From positions 41,164 to 105,163 of the forward strand of contig NZ_AUIX01000022.1 in NCBI RefSeq assembly GCF_000423925.1: a DNA stretch of 64,000 nucleotides. Direction: 5' to 3'. The position numbers and the translations under genes were made by a program. The stretch comes from Butyrivibrio sp. VCD2006. GTDB taxonomy: Bacteria > Bacillota > Clostridia > Lachnospirales > Lachnospiraceae. Numbering within the stretch: the stretch's first letter is position 1; each line of letters begins with the position of its first letter. The notes under the pieces are model-generated. The model saw nothing but the letters and a program-made list of their open reading frames with translations, ran no database searches and was not told the origin of the DNA. Positions 17,691 through 26,544 of the stretch are shown here, piece by piece.

Positions 17691-19523
17691 TTGGGGAAAA
17701 GAGTACAACTTACAACTAAAGAAAAGACAGCTATTTTTGTAATCTTCCTTCTTCACGTGGCATTTCTTTACCTGCTTTCTGATTACAGCAAGGCGATGGA
17801 GACTTATCCGGACGAGATAATCTACTACGACATTGCTAAAAGTATTTTTGAGGGAAAGAGCTTCATGCTCCACGGCGTAGAGCTTAAATTTACCAAGATT
17901 GCTTATTCATTGGTTCTTCTTCCGACGTTTTTAATCAAAAACGTTGTTCTGCGAGTTCGCGCCATCATGCTGATAAATTCGGTTCTTATGTCGCTCTCAT
18001 TCATTCCCGGTTATCTGATATGCAAGGAGCTGGAGGTGACGGATAAATACTGCCGTCTTGCAGCAATTCTTATCTGCTTTTGGCCGGATATTGTCATTTC
18101 AGGGACCTTTATGTCAGAAAACCTGTATTTTCCTGCTACTGCCTTCGCCTTTTATTACATTCTTCTTTCGTACAAATATGAAAAAAGAAGATATACAGTG
18201 ATAGTGCTGGTGCTGTCATTTCTTGCATACTTTACCAAAGAAATCGGGATTTGCTTGTTGCTTGCTTATGTGGCTACAGAGGTGGTGACTGCGATTTTTG
18301 GGAAAAGACGGGACGCATCTAAGATGGATGCGAATGTCCGTGGGGGCAAAACATCAGCTCCCTGGCGAATTTTCATATATCTGGCAGCAGCCGGTTTTGT
18401 CTATCTTTTAGTTCATATTTTTTTCTTTGGAGGAATATCAAATTTCTATATTAAAAGCGGAGCCTTGGATATCCATTATTTCATGAATTATCAGGTGATT
18501 CTGTATTTGATTTATGGATTCTTTTACACTTTGATAAGTACAGTTCTTGCATTTTGGGTTCTACCAGTAACTTTGCCTTTGGTAAATTATAAGAAGATGA
18601 GCTGGGTGTGTCGCAAATACATGCTGTTTACAGTGCTATTGATGCTTGGCTCCGTATTTGTGATATCAGTTACCATAACAGCCAGAGAGGACTTTGGAAA
18701 GGCAATTCCGGGGGTGCATCTCAGGTACCTTGCAGGAATTATTGTTCCTTTTATAAGCATTTTCTTTGCATACTTGTCCCAGAATGATAAACTTGTTAAA
18801 GGGAAAGCGCTCTTGATTAACATAGGGCTTCTTATTTTGGCGAGCTTCGTTTTCAAAGGTATTTATAACACATGCACTACGGGAACCATAGGATTACAGT
18901 ATATTTATGTGATTCGAAAAATTGTTGGCGCCGTTTGGAGTGTTTCTGATAGCATGTCGGTTATCTATCCGGCAGGTGTTGCGACGACCTTAGGATTTAC
19001 CGTTTTCATATTGATAATTCATTTTGCTGCTAAGAGAGGAAATAGCCTTGCGGTTTTCGTTTTTTTCTGTGGCGCAATGCTGTTGTCGGCTATGAACATT
19101 GCCATAGGCTGTTTCAATGTCTATCATACTTATGTTGATGATGAGGATATGATTGCCGAAATGACGGAACTTGATGAATACTTTGAAAACAATGGCCTTA
19201 CGAATAAAAATTTCGCTTTTATTGACGAGAGCCAGTTTTCGGAGGAGAGTAAGGTCTATGATCTATATTTCAGATCTGCTGACAGACTATACATGATACC
19301 GGACGAAGACTTAAAAAATTATTCCGGAGTTTTGGTGGAACCGATAATCAGGAACTCATATATTCCGGAGAATATAGATTTTTTTATAGTGACGAACAAA
19401 GGGGAGCCCTTCGAGGATATGATAAGTGGGGTGACGCTTATTCCGGAACTGACCGGAAATAATTACTCCGTATACAAAAATAATGATCCTGCAACTATGG
19501 AGCGGAAGGAAACATATAAATAA
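17691..19523 (+). CDS. Multi-spanning membrane glycosyltransferase (GT-C type)
   Basis: 610 residues with about 11-13 hydrophobic segments. An acidic motif in the first extracytoplasmic loop (YPDEIIYYD, near residue 40) is where GT-C enzymes such as ArnT/PMT carry their catalytic Asp/Glu. The C-terminal ~100 residues form a soluble region. It likely adds a sugar from a polyprenyl-phosphate donor outside the membrane; the GT2 gene immediately downstream could make that donor. The start is TTG at 17691, chosen for GGGGGAG eight bases upstream. The stop overlaps the next ATG by one base (TAATG). Confidence 0.8.
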   Translation: MGKRVQLTTKEKTAIFVIFLLHVAFLYLLSDYSKAMETYPDEIIYYDIAKSIFEGKSFMLHGVELKFTKIAYSLVLLPTFLIKNVVLRVRAIMLINSVLMSLSFIPGYLICKELEVTDKYCRLAAILICFWPDIVISGTFMSENLYFPATAFAFYYILLSYKYEKRRYTVIVLVLSFLAYFTKEIGICLLLAYVATEVVTAIFGKRRDASKMDANVRGGKTSAPWRIFIYLAAAGFVYLLVHIFFFGGISNFYIKSGALDIHYFMNYQVILYLIYGFFYTLISTVLAFWVLPVTLPLVNYKKMSWVCRKYMLFTVLLMLGSVFVISVTITAREDFGKAIPGVHLRYLAGIIVPFISIFFAYLSQNDKLVKGKALLINIGLLILASFVFKGIYNTCTTGTIGLQYIYVIRKIVGAVWSVSDSMSVIYPAGVATTLGFTVFILIIHFAAKRGNSLAVFVFFCGAMLLSAMNIAIGCFNVYHTYVDDEDMIAEMTELDEYFENNGLTNKNFAFIDESQFSEESKVYDLYFRSADRLYMIPDEDLKNYSGVLVEPIIRNSYIPENIDFFIVTNKGEPFEDMISGVTLIPELTGNNYSVYKNNDPATMERKETYK

Positions 19524-20245
19524 TGGGAACTGCAAACAAAAACTCCGATGTGCTGATAATAATTCCTGCATATAATGAATCGGAAAATATCGAGAATATC
19601 GTTGATGAGATCACCACGGGATATCCACAGTATGATTATGTGGTCGTAAACGATGGCTCATCAGACGATACAGCGCGAATACTGAAGAAAAGAGGCTACA
19701 ATCACATAAACTGCCCCATCAATCTTGGTATTGGCGGAGCAATTCAGACAGGCTATCGCTACGCCAAGGCGAATGATTACGAAATTGCCGTTCAGATCGA
19801 TGGAGATGGACAACATGATCCTGCCTATATTGCTGAGATTATTGCACCGATTGAAAAAGGCGAAGCTGATTACGTCATCGGTTCAAGATTTGTGAATAAA
19901 GAGGGCTTTCAGAGCTCCTTCACCAGAAGGCTCGGAATCCATTTCCTTAGCGGACTTATTACCGTCCTCTGTTTTCACAGGGTAAAAGACGTGACCAGCG
20001 GCTTTAGGGCAGTCAACCGCTTCTTCATAAACGTCTTTGCTGAAAACTATCCCATAGATTATCCTGAACCGGAGGCAATCCTGGATGCGATAATGAGACG
20101 AAAGAGAATTCTTGAGCTTCCTGTAGTTATGAGAGAGCGTGAGACAGGAAAGAGCTCAATTAACTTCAAGAAGTCAATTTACTATATGATCAAAGTGACG
20201 CTGGATATAATTGTGTGCCGAATCAGCTATGGCATAAGGAGATAA
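19523..20245 (+). CDS. Glycosyltransferase family 2, polyprenyl-phosphate sugar synthase-like (DPM1 type)
   Basis: 240 residues. IIIPAYNESENIENIVDEI and VVNDGSSDDT are the GT2 nucleotide-binding signatures, and QIDGDGQHDP contains the metal-binding DxD. The family transfers a sugar to polyprenyl phosphate to feed GT-C enzymes, matching the gene just upstream. It is translationally coupled to that gene. Its normal partner, a DUF2304 protein, is found not directly downstream but 2.3 kb away at 22597. The last ~58 bases of this gene are part of a 96-bp repeat whose second copy lies beyond an inserted cassette. Confidence 0.92.
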   Translation: MGTANKNSDVLIIIPAYNESENIENIVDEITTGYPQYDYVVVNDGSSDDTARILKKRGYNHINCPINLGIGGAIQTGYRYAKANDYEIAVQIDGDGQHDPAYIAEIIAPIEKGEADYVIGSRFVNKEGFQSSFTRRLGIHFLSGLITVLCFHRVKDVTSGFRAVNRFFINVFAENYPIDYPEPEAILDAIMRRKRILELPVVMRERETGKSSINFKKSIYYMIKVTLDIIVCRISYGIRR

Positions 20246-20283
20246 ATGATGTTTCAAATAATACCTAAACGGCTGACGATAGT
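20188..20283 (+). repeat. 96-bp direct repeat, left copy (cassette junction)
   Basis: Begins GATCAAAGTGACGCT inside the GT2 gene and runs through its stop codon into the first bases of a DUF2304 start. It matches 22536-22631 over 96 bp with four differences and no gaps. The two copies bracket the ATPase-TOPRIM cassette. Confidence 0.95.
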
Positions 20284-20302
20284 TTTTGTTCTGAATTACT
20301 AG
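20246..20302 (+). pseudogene. Truncated 5' remnant of the DUF2304 gene
   Basis: Short frame encoding MMFQIIPKRLTIVFVLNY. The FQIIPKRLTIV part is identical to residues 2-12 of the intact DUF2304 protein at 22597; after the repeat boundary at 20283 the sequence diverges and stops. It is the original start of the gene, cut off by the insertion. Confidence 0.85.
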
Positions 20303-20308
20303 ATCACG

Positions 20309-20377
20309 GAAAAGGCAAATATTTATTTGGTAAAATGTATAAAAAATACGTTTTTACAAATAAATATTTGCCTTTTC
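20309..20377 (+). terminator. Large inverted repeat at left end of inserted cassette
   Basis: GAAAAGGCAAATATTTATTT (20309-20328) pairs with its complement ending at 20377, with a one-base bulge, and an inner GTAT/ATAC stem closes the loop. The stem is about 25 bp plus 4 bp and is followed by CTTT. It could insulate the cassette from the upstream operon as a terminator, or act as an operator, since the right arm overlaps the -35 box at 20368. Confidence 0.7.
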
Positions 20378-20395
20378 TTTATATTATGATATTAT
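20368..20395 (+). promoter_or_regulatory. Candidate promoter of the ATPase-TOPRIM cassette
   Basis: TTGCCT, 16-base spacer, TATTAT, ending 20 bases before the ATG at 20416. The -35 lies in the right arm of the inverted repeat. Confidence 0.55.
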
Positions 20396-20415
20396 ACAGG
20401 CAGGAGGATTACATT

Positions 20416-21807
20416 ATGCAAGCAATAGTAAGAATTTCTGCACTTACAATAAAAAATTTCAAGAATGTTGCCAATGGAAGAATAGTAATGCCTTTCGCGT
20501 TTGAGAAGAAATTTGTAAATGATGAGTCAGAAGTTTTGGGAATTTATGGACAAAATGGGTCAGGTAAGACCGCAGTAGTAGATGTAATGTTCTTTTTACA
20601 GCAAATCATGAAAGGTAAGAGCATTCCAGAAGAATTTGCTGATTATATTAATACAGACTCTAATAATGCGGAAATAGAAGTGGATTTTAATATATTTGTT
20701 GAAAAGATCATTTACGAGACCACATACAAAATCATATTTAGAAAAGACTATAATGGCGTAACAATTGAAAAAGAAGCACTTAGTTGCGCTAAAAATGAGA
20801 ATGACGAGCGCTCAAATAAGACTGTATTTTTGGAATTTGTCAGAATGGACTCAGCGCAGATTCTTAGGCCTGCTGTAAGACTTCAGGAACTGTTAGAAGA
20901 CAATAAAGAAAATAAGACGGATCTGATTGTCGCTAGAAAAATGGCTGAAAAGAGTAGGTGCTCTTATATATTCGGGGAAAACAGCAGAGATATTTTTTGC
21001 AAGAAATATACGAATGCATTTAGTCAATATTCTTCAATAATCAAGATTTTATATGAATATGCTGTAAAAGATTTGTTTGTAATTCGCAATTCTCATTCCG
21101 GTTATATAACGGCACAGGTAATTTTACCAATGGCTTTCAAGCTTGAAAAGGATGGCAAGGGCAGGAAAGGGGATTTGCCGGTATTACTTTGGGAACCAGT
21201 TGTGCTATCTGCAGAGGAGAAAACAATCCTATATGGGATTGTTGATCAGATAAATAAAGTGATTAGTGAGATTATTCCAGGATTACAGATTGGGGTTAAA
21301 GAGCATGGTAAACAGGCGCTGGATAATGGTGAAGACGGATGGAAAGCGGAGCTTGTTTCAAAACGTGAAGGACAGACAGAAATACCCATTAGAATGGAGT
21401 CTGAAGGAATTGTAAAAATTATCTCCATCCTTAGTGCTTTGATTCAGGCCTATAATCAAAAAACAGTATGTTTGGTAATCGACGAATTGGATGCAGGAAT
21501 ATTTGAATATATGCTCGGAGAACTCTTAGATATCTTTAATACAGATGGGAAAGGGCAGCTTATTTTTACATCCCACAATCTTCGGGCATTAGAAATGTTG
21601 GATAAAGATAATATTATGTTTTCTACAGTTAATCCTGACAATCGGTATATACGTATGAAAAAAATCAGAGAGACTAATAATCTGAGAAAGCAGTATATTA
21701 AAAGTTTGACCCTAGGAGGACAGGACGAAGTCATATATGATGAAACAAACAGCTTGAAAATAGCCAGGGCTTTCAGAAAGGCTGGGAAGAAAATTGGGGG
21801 ATTATAA
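20416..21807 (+). CDS. SMC/ABC-like AAA ATPase, first gene of defence-like cassette
   Basis: 463 residues. Walker A GQNGSGKT is at residues 45-52 after the typical LTIKNFKNV beta-strand. An SEG signature-like motif lies near 335, Walker B CLVIDELDAG near 351-360, and a TSHN switch near 384. This is the AAA_15/AAA_21 architecture found in OLD-family, AbiL-type and PARIS-type anti-phage ATPases. The ATG at 20416 has AGGAGG seven bases upstream; an in-frame start at 20335 would run through the hairpin and is rejected. It overlaps the TOPRIM gene by 14 bases, so the two products are probably made in fixed ratio and act together. The anti-phage role is inferred from architecture and context only. 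Confidence 0.85.
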   Translation: MQAIVRISALTIKNFKNVANGRIVMPFAFEKKFVNDESEVLGIYGQNGSGKTAVVDVMFFLQQIMKGKSIPEEFADYINTDSNNAEIEVDFNIFVEKIIYETTYKIIFRKDYNGVTIEKEALSCAKNENDERSNKTVFLEFVRMDSAQILRPAVRLQELLEDNKENKTDLIVARKMAEKSRCSYIFGENSRDIFCKKYTNAFSQYSSIIKILYEYAVKDLFVIRNSHSGYITAQVILPMAFKLEKDGKGRKGDLPVLLWEPVVLSAEEKTILYGIVDQINKVISEIIPGLQIGVKEHGKQALDNGEDGWKAELVSKREGQTEIPIRMESEGIVKIISILSALIQAYNQKTVCLVIDELDAGIFEYMLGELLDIFNTDGKGQLIFTSHNLRALEMLDKDNIMFSTVNPDNRYIRMKKIRETNNLRKQYIKSLTLGGQDEVIYDETNSLKIARAFRKAGKKIGGL

Positions 21808-22510
21808 GAAAAAAGTAATTATTCTGATAGTTGAGGGATCAACAGATAAAGCGGCATTAGGTACTATAATGCAGGAATATTTTTCATCTGAGGAAGTTGC
21901 ATTTTTAGTGGTTCGTGGCGATATTACTACAGAATTATATGTGACAAAAGAGAATATTGTTTCGCGCCTTAATGATAAAGTAGAGCAACTTATGAACAAA
22001 TATGGTTATGATCCGGAAGATGTGGTAGAGATAATCCATATGGTTGATACGGATGGCGCATTTATAGATTCGGAGTCAGTTGTTGATAATGAAGCTGCAG
22101 AAGAGACACTATATTACACTGACCATATTGAAACCAAAGACGTAAATGGTATCGTAAAACGTAATGAGCGAAAGAGCGGCATTTTGGAAAAACTATATTT
22201 AACAGGGCATATTTGTGATAGCTTAAGTGATACCGGAAACGGAATAAAATATAGGGTGTATTATAATTCCTGCAATTTGGAGCATGTACTATATGGAGAA
22301 TTAAAGCCTTATACTGACGAGGAAAAGGAAGAACTTGCAGATGACTTTGCTGAAAAATATGAGGGAAACGTAGAAGGGTTTATAGAATTTATCCTAAATC
22401 CTGAATTTGCGGTTACAGGACCATATAAAAGAACATGGACTTTTATAGAAAAGGAAAAGAACTCTTTAAATAGATATACAAATTTGGGGATAATATTTAC
22501 TAAGGAATAA
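21794..22510 (+). CDS. TOPRIM-like protein, partner of the ATPase (candidate effector nuclease)
   Basis: 238 residues. VEGSTDK at residues 13-19 and MVDTDG near 84-88 fit the Glu and the Asp-x-Asp of a TOPRIM metal site, as in OLD nucleases and the AriB/AbiL-type effectors. A further conserved-looking stretch is YNSCNLEHVLY near residue 155. The start is TTG at 21794, within the ATPase gene; the next in-frame ATG lies beyond the VEG motif and would destroy the active site, so the TTG start is favoured. Which named system it belongs to (PARIS-like, AbiL-like or another) cannot be decided by eye. Confidence 0.75.
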   Translation: MGDYKKKVIILIVEGSTDKAALGTIMQEYFSSEEVAFLVVRGDITTELYVTKENIVSRLNDKVEQLMNKYGYDPEDVVEIIHMVDTDGAFIDSESVVDNEAAEETLYYTDHIETKDVNGIVKRNERKSGILEKLYLTGHICDSLSDTGNGIKYRVYYNSCNLEHVLYGELKPYTDEEKEELADDFAEKYEGNVEGFIEFILNPEFAVTGPYKRTWTFIEKEKNSLNRYTNLGIIFTKE

Positions 22511-22535
22511 GTATTTTCTCCAGCCGGTTTTCTAG

Positions 22536-22631
22536 GATCAAAGTGACGCTAGATATAATTGTGTGCCGAATCAGCTATGGCGTAAGGAGATAAAAAATGT
22601 TTCAAATAATACCTAAACGGCTGACGATAGT
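22536..22631 (+). repeat. 96-bp direct repeat, right copy (cassette junction)
   Basis: Second copy of 20188-20283 with four substitutions. It carries a dead copy of the GT2 3' end and the functional start of the DUF2304 gene, with a cleaner ribosome-binding site to ATG spacing (AAGGAGATAAAAAATG) than the left copy. Confidence 0.95.
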
Positions 22632-22971
22632 CCTTATCATCGTCATTGTTGCCTACTTCACTATAATTCTTTCACTACTGAAGCATAAAAAGCTAAACAT
22701 GAAGTACACACTACTGTGGCTCTTTACAGGAGTGGCTTTTCTGATACTTGTGTTAAGACCAGAGATACTAGTCTGGTTCCTGAGAATGATTGGAATTGTT
22801 GGAACCATGAATGGACTTTTCCTCGTTCTGATTGGATTCCTGATAATGCTTGTTCTTTCGCTCACAAGTATAGCTTCACGTCAGGCAAGTAGAATAACTA
22901 AACTTATCCAGACTCAGGGACTACTTGAAAAGAGAGTAAGGGAGCTTGAGGAGAGACTGGATAAGGAATAA
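22597..22971 (+). CDS. DUF2304 small membrane protein
   Basis: 124 residues with three hydrophobic segments (about 8-27, 36-56, 68-92) and a charged coiled-coil tail (LLEKRVRELEERL). DUF2304 proteins usually sit directly after a DPM1-like GT2 gene and are thought to assist polyprenyl-phosphate sugar synthesis or flipping; that is family knowledge from gene neighbourhoods. Here the pair has been separated by an inserted 2.25-kb cassette, but the reading frame is intact. AAGGAG precedes the ATG. Confidence 0.88.
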   Translation: MFQIIPKRLTIVLIIVIVAYFTIILSLLKHKKLNMKYTLLWLFTGVAFLILVLRPEILVWFLRMIGIVGTMNGLFLVLIGFLIMLVLSLTSIASRQASRITKLIQTQGLLEKRVRELEERLDKE

Positions 22972-23075
22972 ATTCCGAGGGTAACGATCAAGAAAGGTAA
23001 TCTTGTTTCGGGAAAGGATAATACAACTCAAAATGGGATTTACAAAGCGTGAAATTTTGCAGGAGTTTTTTAGAG

Positions 23076-24758
23076 ATGGGGAAACGAGACATAAGTATTA
23101 TAATATGCATAATAAGTGCTATTTTGTGGGTATCATTTTGGGATAAGAATACAGATACTTTTTTTCAAAACTATTTTCTTTTGGGGGTTGTAGCTTTAGC
23201 GGCAGGAATATATAGATATTATTTAAAAACGTTCAGATCGGATTTATCTAATATATTGTTATCTGCTTTATTCTCTTTATCAGTATTATTAGCGAATTAT
23301 GACAATATTTATAATGTAAAACAATGGATTTGTCTTTTTATATTTGGAGTGGTTGTTTTTGAAAACTGCATATTTTTGCTTGAAGTAATAATTACTAAAG
23401 GGCATGATGCTAATGAGTATTCTAAAAAAGAAAAACTGGTATGGCGAATAATTACATTTGTCTCAGTAGCTGGTGTTGATTTTTATTATTTACTAAATGT
23501 TGCCTGGCCAGGCATTGCTACTGTCGACAGTATTGCTATGATAGGCTTCTTCCTTTCCGGAAATTATACGAACCATCACCCGTACTATATGATTAGATAT
23601 ATGAAAGTACTATATGATATTTCAATGGCTATTTGGGGAAATATCAATTCTTTTGTTGCGCTTTTCAGCGTGATTCAAGTGTTGGTTGTCAGTGCCTTCT
23701 TTGTGTATTTTGTGGATACTATGATGAAACAGAAGTTGTCGAGAGTTATTATTGCTGTGACAATTATCGGATATACATGTTTACCCTATAACATCAAATA
23801 TAGCGTGACAATGTGGAAGGATATTCCGTTTTCTCTTTGCTTAACCGGGATAATGGCTTCATTTTTAAGAATTATCAGATGTGAGGAGCAAGAAAACAAA
23901 TTTGACTATATTATGATGTTTCTCTGTACACTCGGTGTGGGAATTTTAAGAAATAATGGCTCGTACTGTTTGATAGTTTTTGTATTTGCGTTATGGATTT
24001 TTAGAACACACATAAAGAAAAAGATGTTACTGGTAGTAATTGTTTCAACAGTTCTCGGTATATTTATGAATGGACCGATGTTGGATTTGCTAAATGTTAA
24101 GCCAACTGAAACAATAGAATCACTATCAATTCCGATTCAGCAAGTAGCCAGGGCTGTTGTAGATGATGGCTATATTAGTAAAGAACAGAAATCAGAGCTT
24201 AACCATTATTTGCCAGTAGATAAAGTAAGAGAACTCTACTACGAACGATCGAGTGATCCGGTTAAGACATTAGCATTGGAAACCATTACGGATGAGAATA
24301 TCAAAGATTTTTTGATTCTGTGGGCTAAGATTGGTTTAAAAAATCCTGTTTGCTATTTTAAGGCATGGGTTGATCAGACGAAAGGCTTTTGGTGCGCGGG
24401 AATACCGAATAATATTTGGTGGAAACCGATGATAGTTGAAAATTCGTTAGGGATTCAGAGCAGGTTTCCTGATAGTTCAGAGACGAATCCTATGGAAGAG
24501 TATATATGCAGTTTTACGTCAAAATCATCCTTGAGATTATTTATTAGCATTGGTTTATTTATTTGGATTATGTTTGCACTAATACTAATCCATTTGAAAA
24601 GGAAAGATTATTCATATTTTGTTATGTGTTTACCACTCATAGTATTATGGGGCACATTGTTGATAGCTTCTCCGGTAAATGGAGAATTCAGATATATTTA
24701 TTCTCTGTTTTTAGCAATGCCATTATTATTATTTGAAAATGGGGTAGCTAAGGAATAA
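23076..24758 (+). CDS. Multi-spanning membrane protein, tandem paralog 1 (DUF6020-like)
   Basis: 560 residues, about 12-13 hydrophobic segments, with a conserved extracytoplasmic NHHPYYMIRYMKVLYD motif and a soluble stretch before the last segments. The general layout suggests a GT-C-like or polymer-handling membrane enzyme; I believe it corresponds to the DUF6020 family but this is from memory of the motif. The start at 23076 was chosen by alignment with the paralog at 24868 and an AGGAG upstream. The two proteins appear about two-thirds identical along their whole length. Confidence 0.75.
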   Translation: MGKRDISIIICIISAILWVSFWDKNTDTFFQNYFLLGVVALAAGIYRYYLKTFRSDLSNILLSALFSLSVLLANYDNIYNVKQWICLFIFGVVVFENCIFLLEVIITKGHDANEYSKKEKLVWRIITFVSVAGVDFYYLLNVAWPGIATVDSIAMIGFFLSGNYTNHHPYYMIRYMKVLYDISMAIWGNINSFVALFSVIQVLVVSAFFVYFVDTMMKQKLSRVIIAVTIIGYTCLPYNIKYSVTMWKDIPFSLCLTGIMASFLRIIRCEEQENKFDYIMMFLCTLGVGILRNNGSYCLIVFVFALWIFRTHIKKKMLLVVIVSTVLGIFMNGPMLDLLNVKPTETIESLSIPIQQVARAVVDDGYISKEQKSELNHYLPVDKVRELYYERSSDPVKTLALETITDENIKDFLILWAKIGLKNPVCYFKAWVDQTKGFWCAGIPNNIWWKPMIVENSLGIQSRFPDSSETNPMEEYICSFTSKSSLRLFISIGLFIWIMFALILIHLKRKDYSYFVMCLPLIVLWGTLLIASPVNGEFRYIYSLFLAMPLLLFENGVAKE

Positions 24759-24867
24759 AATGGAAAATGCTGCTGAAGATGCTGCTTCAATAGCAGAAGT
24801 TATAGTTTATTGCATGATGAAGATGGGATATGTAAATAACGGAATTTTGTAGGAGACTTCTTAAGCG

Positions 24868-26544
24868 ATGGTAAAACGCGATATAAGTATTATTTTATGT
24901 ATAATAAGTGTTATTTCTTGGGTGTCTTTTTGGGATAATAATACAGATACTTTTTTTCAGAATTATTTTCTATTAGGGGGATTTGCATTAGCAGCAGTTT
25001 TTCATTATAAAAAAGAAGTTAAGTTGGATTTTCTAAATATATTGTTATCCATAATATTTTCCTCATCAGTGATGTTGGCTAATTACAAATATGTTGATGA
25101 AATAAAACAATGGATAGGACTTTGGCTGTTTGGAATAGTTATTTTTTACAATTGCATATATTTACTGGAAATGCTGATAAATAAAGCACATAAGTCTAAT
25201 GAATTCCCCATAAAGGAAAGATGGATTTGGTGTATATTAACATTTGTTTCAGTAGTTGGCATGGACTATTATTATCTATTTACAGTTGCTTGGCCAGGTC
25301 TAGTTACTTATGATAGTACAGCTATGATAAGGTTTTTTATTCTAGAGACTTATACTAATCATCATCCTTATTACATGATTCGATATATGAAAGTTTTATA
25401 TGATATTTCTATGGCTATCTGGGGAGATATCAATAGTTTTGTTGGACTTTATAGTGTGATTCAGGTATTAGTGGTAAGTATGTTTTTTGTATATTTTGTT
25501 GATACATTAGTTAAACAGAAATTACCTCGAATATGTATCGTTTTAACAATCATGGGGTATACATTCCTACCTTATAACATAAAATACAGTGTTACTATGT
25601 GGAAAGATGTACCGTTTGCACTTTGTTTAACAGGAATAGTAGCTTCTTTTATCAGGATTATTAGATGTAGCGAACATGAATGCAGATTTGATTATTTAAT
25701 GATGTTCATGTGTACACTTGGTGTTGGAGTGCTGAGAAATAACGGAGTATATTGTTTGTTGGCATTTGTGTTTGGGTTATGGATTTTTAAATCACAAATT
25801 AAGCGTAAAATGATTATTACGGTATTTGTTTCGATGGTTATAGGGATAATAATGAATGGGCCATTATTAGGATTGTTATCTGTAAGCCCAACAGAAACGG
25901 CCGAATCCCTTTCAATACCTATTCAACAGATATCAAGAGTTATCGTTGATGATGGTTATTTGAGCGAAAATCAAATAACAGAGTTGATAAATTACTTACC
26001 TGTAGATAAAGTAAAGGAATTATATGTTGATAGTGGGAGTGATCCGATTAAGTCATATGCGGTAGGAGTCATAACTGAAGATAATATTACAAATTTTTTG
26101 ACTTTATGGGCAAAAATCGGAGTCAGGAATCCCATATGTTATTTACATGCTTGGATAGACCAAACAAAAGGCTTTTGGTGTGCGGGATTTCCCAATAATG
26201 TTTGGTGGGATCCCATGATTTTTGATAATGATTTTGGGATAAAAAGTTCATTCATAGAGAGTGCAAAGACTAATCCTATTGAAGAATATATATGGAAATA
26301 TAGATCAAAGGCATCTCTAAGTATCTTTATTAGTATTGGGTTACATATATGGATAATGTTTGCACTAGTGCTAATACATTTCAAGAAAAAAGATTATTCA
26401 TACTGCATCATGTGTTTGCCTTTAATAGCGTTATGGGGGACATTGCTAATAGCATCTCCTGTGAATGGAGAATTTAGATATCTTTATTCAGTGTTTTTGA
26501 CTATGCCATTGCTATTATTTGAAAATAGGGCTTCTGAGAAATAA
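24868..26544 (+). CDS. Multi-spanning membrane protein, tandem paralog 2 (DUF6020-like)
   Basis: 558 residues, with the same topology and NHHPYYMIRYMKVLYD motif as the gene at 23076. The similarity extends about 45 bp upstream of the ATG, including the AGGAG ribosome-binding site, so the duplication unit is roughly 1.79 kb. Many silent differences show that the duplication is not recent. Function is unassigned; presumably both act in assembly or modification of the surface polymer. Strongly AT-rich. Confidence 0.75.
   Translation: MVKRDISIILCIISVISWVSFWDNNTDTFFQNYFLLGGFALAAVFHYKKEVKLDFLNILLSIIFSSSVMLANYKYVDEIKQWIGLWLFGIVIFYNCIYLLEMLINKAHKSNEFPIKERWIWCILTFVSVVGMDYYYLFTVAWPGLVTYDSTAMIRFFILETYTNHHPYYMIRYMKVLYDISMAIWGDINSFVGLYSVIQVLVVSMFFVYFVDTLVKQKLPRICIVLTIMGYTFLPYNIKYSVTMWKDVPFALCLTGIVASFIRIIRCSEHECRFDYLMMFMCTLGVGVLRNNGVYCLLAFVFGLWIFKSQIKRKMIITVFVSMVIGIIMNGPLLGLLSVSPTETAESLSIPIQQISRVIVDDGYLSENQITELINYLPVDKVKELYVDSGSDPIKSYAVGVITEDNITNFLTLWAKIGVRNPICYLHAWIDQTKGFWCAGFPNNVWWDPMIFDNDFGIKSSFIESAKTNPIEEYIWKYRSKASLSIFISIGLHIWIMFALVLIHFKKKDYSYCIMCLPLIALWGTLLIASPVNGEFRYLYSVFLTMPLLLFENRASEK

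Noticed and set aside
20335..20415. Upstream in-frame start for the cassette ATPase
   Set aside because: It would translate through the right arm of the large inverted repeat, and lacks a ribosome-binding site; the ATG at 20416 has AGGAGG.
24760..24852. 30-codon frame between the two membrane paralogs (ATG with AAGGA upstream)
   Set aside because: Its second half coincides with the duplicated upstream region of the paralogs, where the other copy does not preserve the frame, so it is probably accidental.
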